From NCBI RefSeq assembly GCF_010725055.1, contig NZ_BJKB01000002.1, forward strand, positions 62,001 to 126,000: a stretch of 64,000 nt of DNA, in the 5' to 3' direction. This DNA is from Gelidibacter japonicus (GTDB taxonomy: Bacteria; Bacteroidota; Bacteroidia; Flavobacteriales; Flavobacteriaceae). Shown one piece after another: positions 44,116 through 54,206 of this stretch. The notes beneath the pieces are model-generated. The model did no database searches and had not been told where the DNA came from. It saw only the letters and a list, made by a program, of their open reading frames with translations. Every line of letters starts with the position of its first letter. Position 1 is the stretch's first letter. Made by a program: the position numbers and the translations under genes.

Positions 44116-45705
44116 ATGAAAAACTTCGTCCTCGCCATACTCTCGGGATTACTTTTAGCCTTTGCTTGGCCCACCTACGGATTTCCTGTCTTACTGTTTA
44201 TTGGGTTTGTACCCATTTTGTTGGTGGAGCGCCACGTCCGACAATCCGTTATCAGATGGAAAAAGATGTCGATCTTCGGGTATAGCTACCTCAGCTTTGT
44301 CATCTGGAATTTCATCACCACCAATTGGCTTCAATATGCCGATGTATTTGGTGCCAGCTTCGCCATCTTGGTAAATTCAATGCTCATGGCCCTGCTGATG
44401 GTCCTATATCACAGCATAGCAAAACGCGCTACAGTTAACATCAGTTTGTTGTTTTTGATGTGCTTATGGATGGCCTTCGAAAAACTACATTTAGGATGGG
44501 ATTTCTCCTGGCCTTGGCTGAATTTGGGCAACGGGTTTTCTGAGTATTACACCTGGATCCAATGGTATGAATACACCGGGACCTTTGGAGGCACCTTATG
44601 GGTTTGGCTCGTGAACATTTTGGTTTATAAGTTGATTGTAAAATATCAGGCTCAGAAATCTATAAAAAGTATTACATCTGAAGGCATCACCGTATTGGCG
44701 GTGATTATGTTGCCCATTTTAATCTCCTTATCCATCTATTATTCCTACACCCTTGAAGGTGACGAAGTGAACGTCATTGCCCTACAGCCCAATATCGATC
44801 CATATTCCGAAAAATACAATGTATCCAATGAAGAAATTGCCGATATGTTGTTGAAGCTGGCAGATACCAAAATAAATGCGCAAACAGACCTTATTGTCGC
44901 TCCAGAAACGGTATTTGCAGACAACGTCAAGATCACACAGTTGGAAAATGCCTATTTCAAACGAAAACTGGACGTATATCTTTCTGAACATCCCAATCTT
45001 AATATTTTAACCGGTATATCGTTTATTAATTTCATCACGGACAAATCACAGATCAAAAAACAATCCAACTATCATAAAAGCGGATTTTGGTACGACGATT
45101 ACAATTCGGCCATGATGCTCAACGGAAGTGGCGATGTGCAGCTCTACCACAAATCAAAATTGGTGGTGGGCGTAGAAACTTTGCCTTATCAAGCCATTAT
45201 AAAACCAATCATTGGCGATTTCATGATTGATCTTGGCGGCACATTGGCCATGAAAACCACTCAAGAAGAACGCACGGCATTTACAACCTCCAATCCCAAC
45301 TTAAAGGTGGCTCCCATTATTTGTTACGAATCGGTTTATGGCGAATTTGTTACGGGATACATTAGAAATGGCGCCAATGTATTGGCCATCATTACCAACG
45401 ATGCATGGTGGGGAGAAACCCAGGGTCATAAACAACATCTAAGCTACGCAAGACTACGCGCCATTGAGACCCGTAGGGACATTGTCAGAAGTGCCAATAC
45501 AGGAATCTCCGCACTGATCAATGCCAAAGGCGACATCACCTCATCATTGGCCTATAACACACAAGGGGCCTTATCAGGAACGATAACCACCAACGAAAAA
45601 ACTACCTTTTATACTTGGGCAGGCGATTATATTGCAAGGATTGCCATATTTATTGCGCTGTTTGTGTTTCTGATTACGATGTTTAGGAAGAGTAGGATTT
45701 CATAG
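44116..45705 (+). CDS. lnt: Apolipoprotein N-acyltransferase
   Basis: Inner-membrane enzyme adding the third acyl chain to lipoproteins. 529 residues: six N-terminal membrane helices (about 1-210), a periplasmic nitrilase domain (about 218-490) and a final helix. The catalytic triad is visible: E264 in VAPETVF, K346 in YHKSKLV and C403 in IICYESV. NDAWWGETQGHKQH, the conserved WWG loop, follows. It would mature the lipoproteins predicted in this window. It is convergent with the glycosylphosphotransferase gene, separated from it by the large repeat array. Confidence 0.95.
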   Translation: MKNFVLAILSGLLLAFAWPTYGFPVLLFIGFVPILLVERHVRQSVIRWKKMSIFGYSYLSFVIWNFITTNWLQYADVFGASFAILVNSMLMALLMVLYHSIAKRATVNISLLFLMCLWMAFEKLHLGWDFSWPWLNLGNGFSEYYTWIQWYEYTGTFGGTLWVWLVNILVYKLIVKYQAQKSIKSITSEGITVLAVIMLPILISLSIYYSYTLEGDEVNVIALQPNIDPYSEKYNVSNEEIADMLLKLADTKINAQTDLIVAPETVFADNVKITQLENAYFKRKLDVYLSEHPNLNILTGISFINFITDKSQIKKQSNYHKSGFWYDDYNSAMMLNGSGDVQLYHKSKLVVGVETLPYQAIIKPIIGDFMIDLGGTLAMKTTQEERTAFTTSNPNLKVAPIICYESVYGEFVTGYIRNGANVLAIITNDAWWGETQGHKQHLSYARLRAIETRRDIVRSANTGISALINAKGDITSSLAYNTQGALSGTITTNEKTTFYTWAGDYIARIAIFIALFVFLITMFRKSRIS

Positions 45706-47138
45706 GTTTGGGGGTTGGGTGCAAGATTTAGGGTTCAAGATTCAAAGTTTCGAGTTTAACCAACAACCCGCCCAAACCTAAAAAGGTACGTTCGGACAAG
45801 TCGTTAATTTCGACTTCGCTTCGCTACGGACGGGCAGGCGTTAAAAAATCATCAATCAAAAATCATCGATCTCCAATCGTTAATCGTTAATCTTCAACCC
45901 GCCCCTACCCAAAAAGGTACGTTCGGGCGAGTCGTTAATCGTTAAGAGCCAAGAGAGGATAAAAAGTTTAGCAATGACTTTTTTGGGCTTTGCCCCCAGC
46001 CCCTAAAGGGGGATTAGGGACATTCATTAATCATCAACTCGCCCATGCCTGGAAAGGCACGTTCGGACAAGTCGTTAATCCCGACTTCGCTTCGCTACGG
46101 ACGGGCAGGCGTTAAAAAATCATCAATCAAAAATCATCGATCTCCAATCGTTAATCGTTAATCATCAACCCGCCCCTACCCAAAAAGGTACGTTCGGGCG
46201 AGTCGTTAATCGTTAAGAGCCAAGAGAGGATAAAAAGTTTAGCAATGACTTTTTTGGGCTTTGCCCCCAGCCCCTAAAGGGGGATTAGGGACATTCATTA
46301 ATCATCAACTCGCCCATGCCTGGAAAGGCACGTTCGGACAAGTCGTTAATCCCGACTTCGCTTCGCTACGGACGGGCAGGCGTTAAAAAATCATCAATCA
46401 AAAATCATCGATCTCCAATCGTTAATCGTAAATCATCAACCCGCCCCTTACCTAATAAGGCACGTTCGGACAAGTCGTTAATTTCGACTTCGCATCGCTA
46501 CGGACGGGCAGGCGTTAAAAAATCATCAATCAAAAATCATCGATCTCCAATCGTTAATCGTCAATCTTCAACCCGCCCTTACCCAAAAAGGGACGTTCGG
46601 GCAAGTCGTTAATCGTTAAGAGCCAAGAGAGGATAAAAAGTTTAGCAATGACTTTTTTGGGCTTTGCCCCCAGCCCCTAAAGGGATGAGGAGGGATTTAG
46701 CTTTTGGAACAACGAATAACGGTCAACTCTATTCAGGGACATTCAATAATCATCAACCCGCCCATGCCTGGAAAGGCACGTTCGGACATGTCGTTAATGG
46801 TTAAAAAATCATCAATCAAAAATCATCGATCTCCAATCGTTAATCGTTAATCATCAACCCGCCCCTACCTAATAAGGTACGTTCGGACATGTCGTTAATG
46901 GTTAAAAAATCATCAATCAAAAATCATCGATCTCCACTCGTTAATCGTTAATCTTCAACCCGCCCCTTACCTAACAAGGTACTTTCGGACATGTCGTTAA
47001 TGGTTAAAAAATCATCAATCAAAAATCATCGATCTCCAATCGTTAATCGTTAATCTTCAACCCGCCCCTTACCTAACAAGGTACGTTCGGGCGAGTCATC
47101 AATTCCCAATCAAAAATCGTAAATCGTAAATCCCCAAT
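45706..47138. repeat. Eleven-unit module array (271-, 131-, 140-, 101-bp units)
   Basis: A gene-free 1.4-kb array. Each unit opens with a hairpin-forming module of the form AACCCGCCC-x-ACC-x-GGTACGTTCGGGC followed by AAGTCGTTAAT. Module starts are 45765, 45896, 46036, 46167, 46307, 46438, 46570, 46755, 46856, 46957 and 47059, giving units of 131, 140, 131, 140, 131, 132, 185, 101, 101 and 102 bases. Units at 45896-46166 and 46167-46437 (140+131) are 271 bases each and differ at one base by my reading. Many units end with ATCATCAATCAAAAATCATC and CGATCTCCAATCGTTAATCG. It lies between the convergent lnt and glycosylphosphotransferase genes. Confidence 0.9.
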
Positions 47139-48530
47139 CTACTGTCCCCTATAATACAACACCGTACTCATGGTTTTCACCATAATATTCAGATCGAGAA
47201 ATAGACTTCGGTGCTTAATATAAAATAAGTCGTATTGCAATTTCACAAGACTCTCATCGACAGAGCCTCCATAGCGCGTTTTTACCTGCGCCCATCCGGT
47301 CAAACCTGGTTTCACAATATGTCGGGTTTCATAAAACGGAATGGTCCGTGAGAGTTCATCTACAAAGAATTTCCGTTCCGGCCTTGGGCCAATCATGCTC
47401 ATCTCGCCTTTGAGGACATTAAAAAATTGGGGGATTTCGTCTATTCTACTGCGTCGCAGAAATTTTCCGAATTTAGTAATCCGTACATCATCCACCCGCG
47501 CCCATTCGGCACCATTGGTCTCGGCATTGACGATCATGCTCCTCAACTTAACAATCTTAAAAACCTTCCCATTCTTCCCCACCCGTTCCTGTCTATAAAG
47601 CAAAGGCCCCCTATTCCCGAACAGGTTTCCTATCAAAACGAATGGTAAAATTAAAATCCCGGAAACCAACCCTACAATTGAAAAAATGATGTCAATAACC
47701 CGGTTAAAAAAGAGATATAATTTATTCTGGTTGCTTCGGCTAAAAGGGAAATACTTATAAAAGTCCTTGCCAACAAATTGGATGGGCACCCGATGGGTAA
47801 TCTCTTCATATACCTGGGTGTATTCCCTAATGGTAAAACCGCGCTCCAAAAGCTGCATGAGATCACTATAGATTTCCGCAGTGATGGTCTCCGAATTAAA
47901 ACTGGCTACCACGACTTCCGAAATCTGCTCATCAATAATAACCTGCATCAGGTCATTGGATTGAAACTCCTTAACTCCCTTAAACTTTACGGGAAGTTCC
48001 TTTGGAAATTCGCAATTCACAAACCCAACGATCTTATAATGCGGATCGGATTGGCTTAGCGCATTGATAAAGGCTTCCACATAGGTCACCTCCCCCACCA
48101 ACAGTACTTTTTTATAAAATCGGGGAGAGGCAATCAAACTGACATAGGCGACCCGCCAAAAAAATATACTAATGATGATGGTCAAATAAAAATAGACAAT
48201 CTGAAGGCGTTTCTCGGGTAAAAAAGGCGTCAATACAGGCGTCAAAAAATAAAACAATACGCTGGTGGAAACCATAAGTACAATGGTCCTAAAGGTCACA
48301 TCCAACTGACTCGATTTCTGCAAGTCATAAATTTCAAAAACCGTCCCGAAAACTGCCAAATACAACAATAGAAGAAAAATGGCGACGCTATTCTGCCAGG
48401 AAATCTCAAGATAGGTATAATCAAAAAAGAGACCGAGCAAGTATAACCCGAAAACAACCATGATCAAATCCATTCCACGGAGCAAGAGTTTGCGCTCTGA
48501 AACTTGAAAATGAATTCCTTTTTTTGACAT
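47139..48530 (-). CDS. Polyprenyl glycosylphosphotransferase (initiating enzyme, WcaJ/WbaP-like)
   Basis: Membrane enzyme that starts a polysaccharide repeat by transferring sugar-1-phosphate to undecaprenyl phosphate. 463 residues: four N-terminal helices (about 15-125), a Rossmann-like CoA_binding_3 domain (about 140-250), a re-entrant hydrophobic segment (about 275-305; VIDIIFSIVGLVSGILILPFV), then the catalytic domain. That domain has QERVGKNGKVFKIVKLRSM, RRSRIDEIPQFFNVLKGEMS, GPRPER and KPGLTGWAQV. Full-length multi-domain forms like this usually use glucose- or galactose-1-phosphate; the sugar is not decided here. It is the last gene of the polysaccharide locus and is flanked on both sides by hairpin-module repeats. 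Confidence 0.94.
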   Translation of the reverse strand: MSKKGIHFQVSERKLLLRGMDLIMVVFGLYLLGLFFDYTYLEISWQNSVAIFLLLLYLAVFGTVFEIYDLQKSSQLDVTFRTIVLMVSTSVLFYFLTPVLTPFLPEKRLQIVYFYLTIIISIFFWRVAYVSLIASPRFYKKVLLVGEVTYVEAFINALSQSDPHYKIVGFVNCEFPKELPVKFKGVKEFQSNDLMQVIIDEQISEVVVASFNSETITAEIYSDLMQLLERGFTIREYTQVYEEITHRVPIQFVGKDFYKYFPFSRSNQNKLYLFFNRVIDIIFSIVGLVSGILILPFVLIGNLFGNRGPLLYRQERVGKNGKVFKIVKLRSMIVNAETNGAEWARVDDVRITKFGKFLRRSRIDEIPQFFNVLKGEMSMIGPRPERKFFVDELSRTIPFYETRHIVKPGLTGWAQVKTRYGGSVDESLVKLQYDLFYIKHRSLFLDLNIMVKTMSTVLYYRGQ

Positions 48531-49062
48531 CTGTTAAAATAAACTTAAAGCGAAGATACTAAGTCTCCACAATTCTACAAGTCTACAACGGTTTTTAATT
48601 AAAATGTCAGCAATAATAGTCTACAGTCCGCAGTACTCAGTCCGTTAATGCCTAAATAACGTTTAAGAATTTCTACATTAATAGTCAAAATTAATTATAA
48701 AATCCAAGGTCCTTTGCGAACCTTTGTGTCTCCCCTGTCCGACGAAGTCATTCAGGCGGGCGGCAGGCTGGCTTGTGCAACTTTGCGTCATAGCTATTTG
48801 ACAATAGGAATTATTCAGCCTTTCCGTGATAGGTCATCCATAACAAATCAACAATCTTAAATCATCAACCCGCCCCTACCTAAAAAGGTACGTTCGGGCA
48901 AGTCGTTAATCTAAAATCATCAATCATCAACCCGCCCCTACCTACAAAGGTACGTTCGGGCAAGTCGTTAATCATCAACACGCCCACACCTAAAAAGGTA
49001 TATTCGGGCGAGTCGTAAATCGTAAATCTCAAACTCATAACTCATAACTCATAACTCTGAAC
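48531..49062. repeat. Spacer with three dispersed hairpin modules
   Basis: 532 bases without a gene. Three modules start at 48867, 48929 and 48977 (ACCCGCCCCTACCTAAAAAGG-type, then GTTCGGGC). A related GC-rich phrase GGCGGGCGGCAGG lies near 48754-48768, and four ACTCATAACT-type tandem phrases lie near 49030-49070. These mirror the array on the other side of the glycosylphosphotransferase gene. Confidence 0.7.
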
Positions 49063-50085
49063 TCATAACTCATCCCTCCCCAACAACGCCTCCCAAAGCC
49101 CTTTCACTCTGCTCCAATCAAAGCTCTCCACCTTGTTCCTCGCCCTAACAACCCTCGCCTCCGTCCGAACCACATCCTCAAATAGCGAACAAATCGCATC
49201 CACCATAGCCACTTTATCACTAGGAGCCACCAAAAGCCCATCCACCCCATCCTCTATCAAATACGGCATACCGCCCACATTGGTTGACACTACTGGAAGT
49301 CCCAAAGCCATAGCTTCAATGACGCTTACCGGCATATTATCAAAATTGGTGGTATTGATAAACACATTATAATCTTTTGAAAGTGTAATCCATTCTGCCT
49401 TTGTGAGTTTTCCAGTAAACGTAACGGACACACGAAGTCGTTCCGCTAAGGCCTTCATCTCAGCCAAACTCCCATCAGCATCGGGTCCTACCATACATAA
49501 AGTTGCATCATAACCACGTTGCCTAAGTTCATGCAACACCTTGACCGCCAAAGTCGGATTATAAATTTCAGAAAAGGAGCGCACCCACAAAAGTCGGGGT
49601 GTATCATAGGTTTTTTTGTGTTGTGGATAATTTTCGAGGCTAATGGTATTGGGAATATACACCACATTTTTATAGCCAAACGCTTCAAAGCTTTCTTTTA
49701 AATATAAGGACGGGGAGACATTGGCATAAGCATTCTTAAAAACCCATCTGGACAATTTAGGTGAGCTTTTTAAACGGTTTGGCAAGTTACCACCGTGCAG
49801 AATGGGAATATAAGGCAATTTCAAAACTCGGCACAACTGACTGACCAACACGGCATAATAAAAATTCTGAGTGCTGTAGGTGTCAATGAGTACGAGGTCT
49901 GTCTTTTTACGGAACCTTAAAGTAGTCCCTAACATGTCCAGAAGCCTGAGTACTTTATTGGTTTTATTGGAGGTATAACGCACTTCATAGCCACCTTGCT
50001 CTAGCAATGGCCCCAAAACTTCACTGTAACTAAGATTGGTCTGTGAGTTTTGGAGATGGTTTCCGACGAAGACTAGGTTTTTCAT
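49063..50085 (-). CDS. GT4-family glycosyltransferase
   Basis: Retaining GT-B glycosyltransferase of about 340 residues from the ATG at 50085 (MKNLVFVGNHLQNSQ; an ATG at 50094 adds three residues, and the frame is open from a TTG at 50163). The N-terminal Rossmann half includes PYIPILHGGNLPNR. The C-terminal half shows RLLWVRSFSEIYNPTLAVKV, the nucleotide-binding start, and the donor-binding motif SVIEAMALGLPVVSTNVGG (the E-x7-E region, second position altered). It overlaps the preceding wzy-like gene by about 56 bases. It probably adds one sugar of the repeat unit; donor and acceptor are unknown. Confidence 0.88.
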   Translation of the reverse strand: MKNLVFVGNHLQNSQTNLSYSEVLGPLLEQGGYEVRYTSNKTNKVLRLLDMLGTTLRFRKKTDLVLIDTYSTQNFYYAVLVSQLCRVLKLPYIPILHGGNLPNRLKSSPKLSRWVFKNAYANVSPSLYLKESFEAFGYKNVVYIPNTISLENYPQHKKTYDTPRLLWVRSFSEIYNPTLAVKVLHELRQRGYDATLCMVGPDADGSLAEMKALAERLRVSVTFTGKLTKAEWITLSKDYNVFINTTNFDNMPVSVIEAMALGLPVVSTNVGGMPYLIEDGVDGLLVAPSDKVAMVDAICSLFEDVVRTEARVVRARNKVESFDWSRVKGLWEALLGRDEL

Positions 50086-51427
50086 TAGTGACATGTAAAA
50101 GTGATAATCCGTATAAAAAAGCGGGTGCGGCAATCCGCATGGCGGAGTGGTTGATGGTGGCAAACCAAAAGGCCAAAAACGAATAAAAAAAGATATTGTT
50201 CCGATGTCGACTCCTGAAATCCAATGGTTTTAAGATGAGGATCATCAAAATGATAACACCAAACATCCCGTGTTCTGAAAGCACGCGGCTAATCTCATTA
50301 TGGGAAGCGATAATCGTACCTTCCGAAATCAACCGCTCTTGTTTCATGCCACTAGCGCCTACCCCCAAAAATGGATGCTCTTGAAAACCTTCAAATTCAT
50401 GGACAAAGAGCTCCACTCGACCGGTGGACATATCGATTTTTTCGCGTCCAGCCGCATCTTGATTGGCATAACGGTTACCGACCAGGCCACTCGATTGATT
50501 CAAACTGATGATCCAAGTAATCACCCCTACAAAGACCAACAAAAAAACGGAAGCCATAATCTGCTGTTTTTGACGGAACTTGGCACCGCCATAATAAATC
50601 ACCAAGAAGGCTGCGATCATAATTAAGGCTCCAAAAACACCACCCCTGCTTAAGGTCACCAAGGCTCTAAAGGATACGGCTGCCAAAAGAAATAAATTAA
50701 AAACTTTTAGAAACAGACTGGGTGATTTCATAAAAAAGCGAACCGTCAAAGCAAACATTCCCAAGCCCAATAGGGTTGATACTTGATTGGGACCAAAGCC
50801 TCCAGAAGTCGCAAAACTTGAACCTGTTGACGTCAGGACTTCCTTGACACTTGGGTTGTATAAAAAAATATGTGTGGTCATAGCAATAATCGGATAACTC
50901 AAGCAAGCTACAATCTGCAACAAAACCTCTTTACTCACTTTTTTATCATAACAATACAATGCCGAAACGCCCAAACAGACAGGGCCGCTCAACACAAAAG
51001 CAACACTGGTCCTAAAATTAAGATCATAGCCCAAAGTAGTAGAAGCCACCAACACCGCTGGCACCATCAAAATGAGATAGATAAAGTAGGGGTAGGCTTT
51101 TCCTGATATGCCATCATAAAACATTCCCATCCCCATCAATAAAATCACAAAATACTTAGAGAATTCATAAAACAGACCGCCTCCGGTCATTCTAAAAAGA
51201 GACTCCGCGGCTACGATATAAGTGGCTCCAAATAACACCCATATCACTTTTTCATGTTTAGGCATCACAATGATCTTGAAGATAAAAAACACACAAACCA
51301 CGGTGAAATACAATTTTGAAAACTGCGGGATCATATTGATAAAAATGCCCATGATGATGTGCAGCACAATCAAGGCCACATAGGCATCATTGGTAAACCG
51401 GTAACAATAGCGTTGTTTGGCTTTCAT
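50030..51427 (-). CDS. O-antigen ligase / Wzy-like polymerase
   Basis: Integral membrane protein of 465 residues with about 11 hydrophobic segments and the Wzy_C/O-antigen ligase feature LSRGGVFGALIMI. A long periplasmic loop holds GNRYANQDAAGREKIDMSTGRVELF and HPFLGVGASGMKQE. The SHNEISRVLSEHG segment carries the His characteristic of this family. It either polymerises lipid-linked repeats or ligates glycan to lipid A; sequence alone does not decide, but as the only such protein in this part of the locus a polymerase role is likely. It lies between two GT4 genes and overlaps the downstream one. Confidence 0.87.
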   Translation of the reverse strand: MKAKQRYCYRFTNDAYVALIVLHIIMGIFINMIPQFSKLYFTVVCVFFIFKIIVMPKHEKVIWVLFGATYIVAAESLFRMTGGGLFYEFSKYFVILLMGMGMFYDGISGKAYPYFIYLILMVPAVLVASTTLGYDLNFRTSVAFVLSGPVCLGVSALYCYDKKVSKEVLLQIVACLSYPIIAMTTHIFLYNPSVKEVLTSTGSSFATSGGFGPNQVSTLLGLGMFALTVRFFMKSPSLFLKVFNLFLLAAVSFRALVTLSRGGVFGALIMIAAFLVIYYGGAKFRQKQQIMASVFLLVFVGVITWIISLNQSSGLVGNRYANQDAAGREKIDMSTGRVELFVHEFEGFQEHPFLGVGASGMKQERLISEGTIIASHNEISRVLSEHGMFGVIILMILILKPLDFRSRHRNNIFFYSFLAFWFATINHSAMRIAAPAFLYGLSLLHVTNEKPSLRRKPSPKLTDQS

Positions 51428-51467
51428 AGGACTAAAATATCAAGGGCCTGCAAAATACTGCATTTTT

Positions 51468-52541
51468 TTAGAGTTGGGAATAAAAGGACAGCAATTTATC
51501 CTTAACCGCCATTGCTGAGAACTGCTCCAAAACATGCCGGTTAATCATTTTGCCTGTTGTTATTCGTAAGTGTTGGTCAGAAATCAAAACCATCATCTGT
51601 TCCGCCAACTGTTCAGAATGGTTTGGAGCCACCAAAAACCCCTGGCACACTTCGGGAAATACGCTACTGCAATCGCCCACATTGGTAGCCACAATAGGCA
51701 ATTGCCCGAGTCCGTATTCCAATAATGCCAAAGGCAGACCTTCTGAGGAAGAGGATAAGATGCCAATATCAACTTGTTGAATTATGGCACTGGAATCTGG
51801 ACAGCTGCCATAAAAGAAGACTTGATGCCCTAAATCCAGCTCCGCGACCAATTGATACACAGATTCGGAATATCTATCCTTAAAGTCCTGACCCACACAA
51901 TGCAAGCTCCAATCGGGGTGATGTTCAAGAATCAATTTAAAAGCATTTAAAAGATTATGATGATCTTTTTGAGGCCTCAGATTTGCTAAACATAATAGTC
52001 GTTTTCCTTGAATTCCCTTGAGCTGCGTTACTTTCGATATTTCACTTTCCTGAATGGCAAAATTGGGGAGATAAGCCACATTTTTACATTTCAAGTTTTT
52101 TTTCGCCCAAGTTTCCAACACCCTATTCACACTCAAAATCAAGGAGAAAGACCGTGAGCAAAACTTTAATACGCCATATTTACGTTTTTCCAAACAGACA
52201 CTATCTCCATAATGGTCATGCCAAACAATTTTCAAACCTGGAATTGACCATTTCATGAGCGTTGCCATAAAAAAAGAAGTAGAATGTGCGTGGATAATGT
52301 CAATCTGCTCCTTTAGGAGATACCGTCTTAATTTGATCATGGCAGGCCAATCAATTTGACGCTTTTTATTCAAAAACATATACGAAACCTCGGGCGATAG
52401 TGATGCTTTCAAAAGTCCTTCCTTCCGGGTGGCACATAGATAAGAACGCTCAAGAGTTTCAGACAGCATATTGGCAATATTGACCGCCATCCGCTCTGCC
52501 CCACCTGCTTCCAAACTATCAATCAATTGCATTACACGCAT
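51468..52541 (-). CDS. GT4-family glycosyltransferase
   Basis: GT-B glycosyltransferase of 357 residues. The N-terminus MRVMQLIDSLEAGGAERMAVNIA contains the GGAER loop typical of GT4 enzymes. The C-terminal donor half has RLLCLANLRPQKDHHNLLNAF, VFFYGSCPDS and SEGLPLALLEYGLGQLPIVAT, where the E-x7-E second acid is replaced. It is 40 bases upstream of the wzy-like gene on the same strand, and behind it lies a 530-base gene-free gap, so it may be first in a sub-operon. Confidence 0.88.
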   Translation of the reverse strand: MRVMQLIDSLEAGGAERMAVNIANMLSETLERSYLCATRKEGLLKASLSPEVSYMFLNKKRQIDWPAMIKLRRYLLKEQIDIIHAHSTSFFMATLMKWSIPGLKIVWHDHYGDSVCLEKRKYGVLKFCSRSFSLILSVNRVLETWAKKNLKCKNVAYLPNFAIQESEISKVTQLKGIQGKRLLCLANLRPQKDHHNLLNAFKLILEHHPDWSLHCVGQDFKDRYSESVYQLVAELDLGHQVFFYGSCPDSSAIIQQVDIGILSSSSEGLPLALLEYGLGQLPIVATNVGDCSSVFPEVCQGFLVAPNHSEQLAEQMMVLISDQHLRITTGKMINRHVLEQFSAMAVKDKLLSFYSQL

Positions 52542-53071
52542 GGGATTATTCTTTATTGGTATTAATTATTTTTTATTAATATTAACTATTGTTTATTGGG
52601 GCAACTTCAATTTCGATTTCAATTTATTGCCCAATCCCCAATAGCGTCATTGAGAGCTTGACTGGCGGCTGACAGGGACGCAGGACGAAGCAATCTTTAG
52701 GTTCGAACAAGGAATCAAGTTAAGTAGACCATCAGACACTACTCAAAACTTCACTCAACAACCAAGTCTCGGACTCACAATCAAAAGATTGCCACGGTCG
52801 TTCCTCCCTCGCAATGACCAATCGCAGCATGCGGAACCCTCCAGCTACTTACATTTCAAAAGTCCCCTTAGGGCAAGTTATAATTCCCTGTTTAGAGTTG
52901 ACTATTTTTAATTAATTTTCATAGTCAAAAATAGTCATCAACTTATGTAATTAGCAGTCATCAATCAAAAATCAACAATCAACAACCCGCCCATACTTAA
53001 AAAGATACGTTCGGGCAGGTCGTAAATCTTAAATCTTAAATCTTAAATCGCATATCGCAATCACCTTATCC
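52542..53071. repeat. Gene-free gap with inverted REP-like arms and one module
   Basis: No gene. Arms at about 52645-52698 (starting GTCATTGAGAG, ending GACGAAGCAATCTTT) and about 52783-52819 (AAAAGATTGCC to CCTCGCAATGAC) are imperfect inverted copies of the CATTGCGAGG...GAAGCAATCTTT repeat seen in many bacteria. One hairpin module starts at 52984. TTATTAATATTAACTATTG phrases occupy the left edge. The gap splits the polysaccharide locus in two. Confidence 0.65.
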
Positions 53072-54196
53072 CTAATCCCTCACAAATAACACCCCCCTAA
53101 TATCCTCCTCCAACCGATCAAAGGTATATTGTTGCGACCATTCCAAGGCCGCCTTCGCCATGGTATCCAAATCGGCATTATTCAAGGCTGTCACAATCTG
53201 GGAAACGGCGGTTTCCAATTCAGGTTCAATTAAGATGCCTCGCGTGCCATCGCCAAGCATCCAGCCGACGCAAGAAACGGGTGTTGCGATGGGAATACAT
53301 CCAAAAAACATCCCTTCGGCCACCGCCTTGGGCCAACCCTCACTTTTGGACGGCAGAATATTAAAATGGGCGTCCATCAAAGAGGCTTTGACCACCCTTT
53401 TATCCTGGTTGCCGTAGAGAAAAACAACAGTTTCCAAACCGTTCCTCTTGACATAGTCTTGCAGTTCTGGCATTAAAGGGCCATCGCCGTACATATGTAA
53501 TCTTACAGAAATTCCTTTTTGAAATAAACTCTCGATAATTTGAATGGTCAATAACGGGCGTTTTCCGACTACCAAAGCCCCGGCAAAAACAAAACTCAAA
53601 GGCTGAGTATAATCCTTCGGTTGAAATTCTATTTTTTCATCCTCATAATAGGTCGCCGATATAAAAGGCTGAATATTCGTGGTTTCATTAGGCCATTCGC
53701 CGTATACCAAGACTTGCATATTACGGGTCAAAAAAGTGTTTCGCAAGATGGTTTGCTGCAATCTGTAAGTCCATGGCTGATTGCTGTTGGGATCCCAATT
53801 GCCGGCATATTTGGTCGATTTCTTTTTATTTGGGAAAAAGATTTGGGTAAAACAGGCCACCAAGCTCACGTTGGCAGGACATCTCAAATGGATATGATCG
53901 GCTTGGCGCATCACCTGGGCACATTTGAAAAATATATAGGGCACTTTAAAAAGTGTTGTAAAAATCGCCGCAATTCCTAAAATATTAAAATTAGGCACTG
54001 GAACAAATCTTAGCTTCTTGTGATGATAAGCAGTATCAATACCCTCAACCTCATTTGATGGTTTTTTGATACCCACCACAATCACCTCATCAGCGTACTT
54101 CCCCCAAAGATTCATTTCATTGATATACGGCGCATAACCGTAATACCGGCCATCCTTAAAACTGTGTTGGACTAATGTAAATATGGCTAACTTCAT
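53072..54196 (-). CDS. GT4-family glycosyltransferase
   Basis: GT-B glycosyltransferase of 374 residues from the ATG at 54196 (MKLAIFTLVQHSFKDGRYYGYAP). The ATG at 54244 is rejected because it runs into the preceding gene and adds a hydrophobic leader. The donor half has PLSFVFAGALVVGKRPLLTI, LHMYGDGPLMPEL and SKSEGWPKAVAEGMFFGCIPIATPVS, with both acids of the E-x7-E motif. It starts 10 bases after the FkbM gene stop, consistent with cotranscription. Base composition here is richer in GC than in the genes upstream. Confidence 0.87.
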   Translation of the reverse strand: MKLAIFTLVQHSFKDGRYYGYAPYINEMNLWGKYADEVIVVGIKKPSNEVEGIDTAYHHKKLRFVPVPNFNILGIAAIFTTLFKVPYIFFKCAQVMRQADHIHLRCPANVSLVACFTQIFFPNKKKSTKYAGNWDPNSNQPWTYRLQQTILRNTFLTRNMQVLVYGEWPNETTNIQPFISATYYEDEKIEFQPKDYTQPLSFVFAGALVVGKRPLLTIQIIESLFQKGISVRLHMYGDGPLMPELQDYVKRNGLETVVFLYGNQDKRVVKASLMDAHFNILPSKSEGWPKAVAEGMFFGCIPIATPVSCVGWMLGDGTRGILIEPELETAVSQIVTALNNADLDTMAKAALEWSQQYTFDRLEEDIRGVLFVRD

Positions 54197-54206
54197 TAAT
54201 TGAATT

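Noticed and set aside
46316-46612. 98-residue open frame inside the repeat array, with two copies of a KSSIKNHRSPIVNR segment
   Set aside because: It is made of array units read in one frame, has no promoter or start context, and repeats exactly with the DNA units.
45765-47100. Possible CRISPR array
   Set aside because: Units are 101-140 bases of repeated DNA with no short repeat/unique spacer pattern, and no cas genes are nearby.
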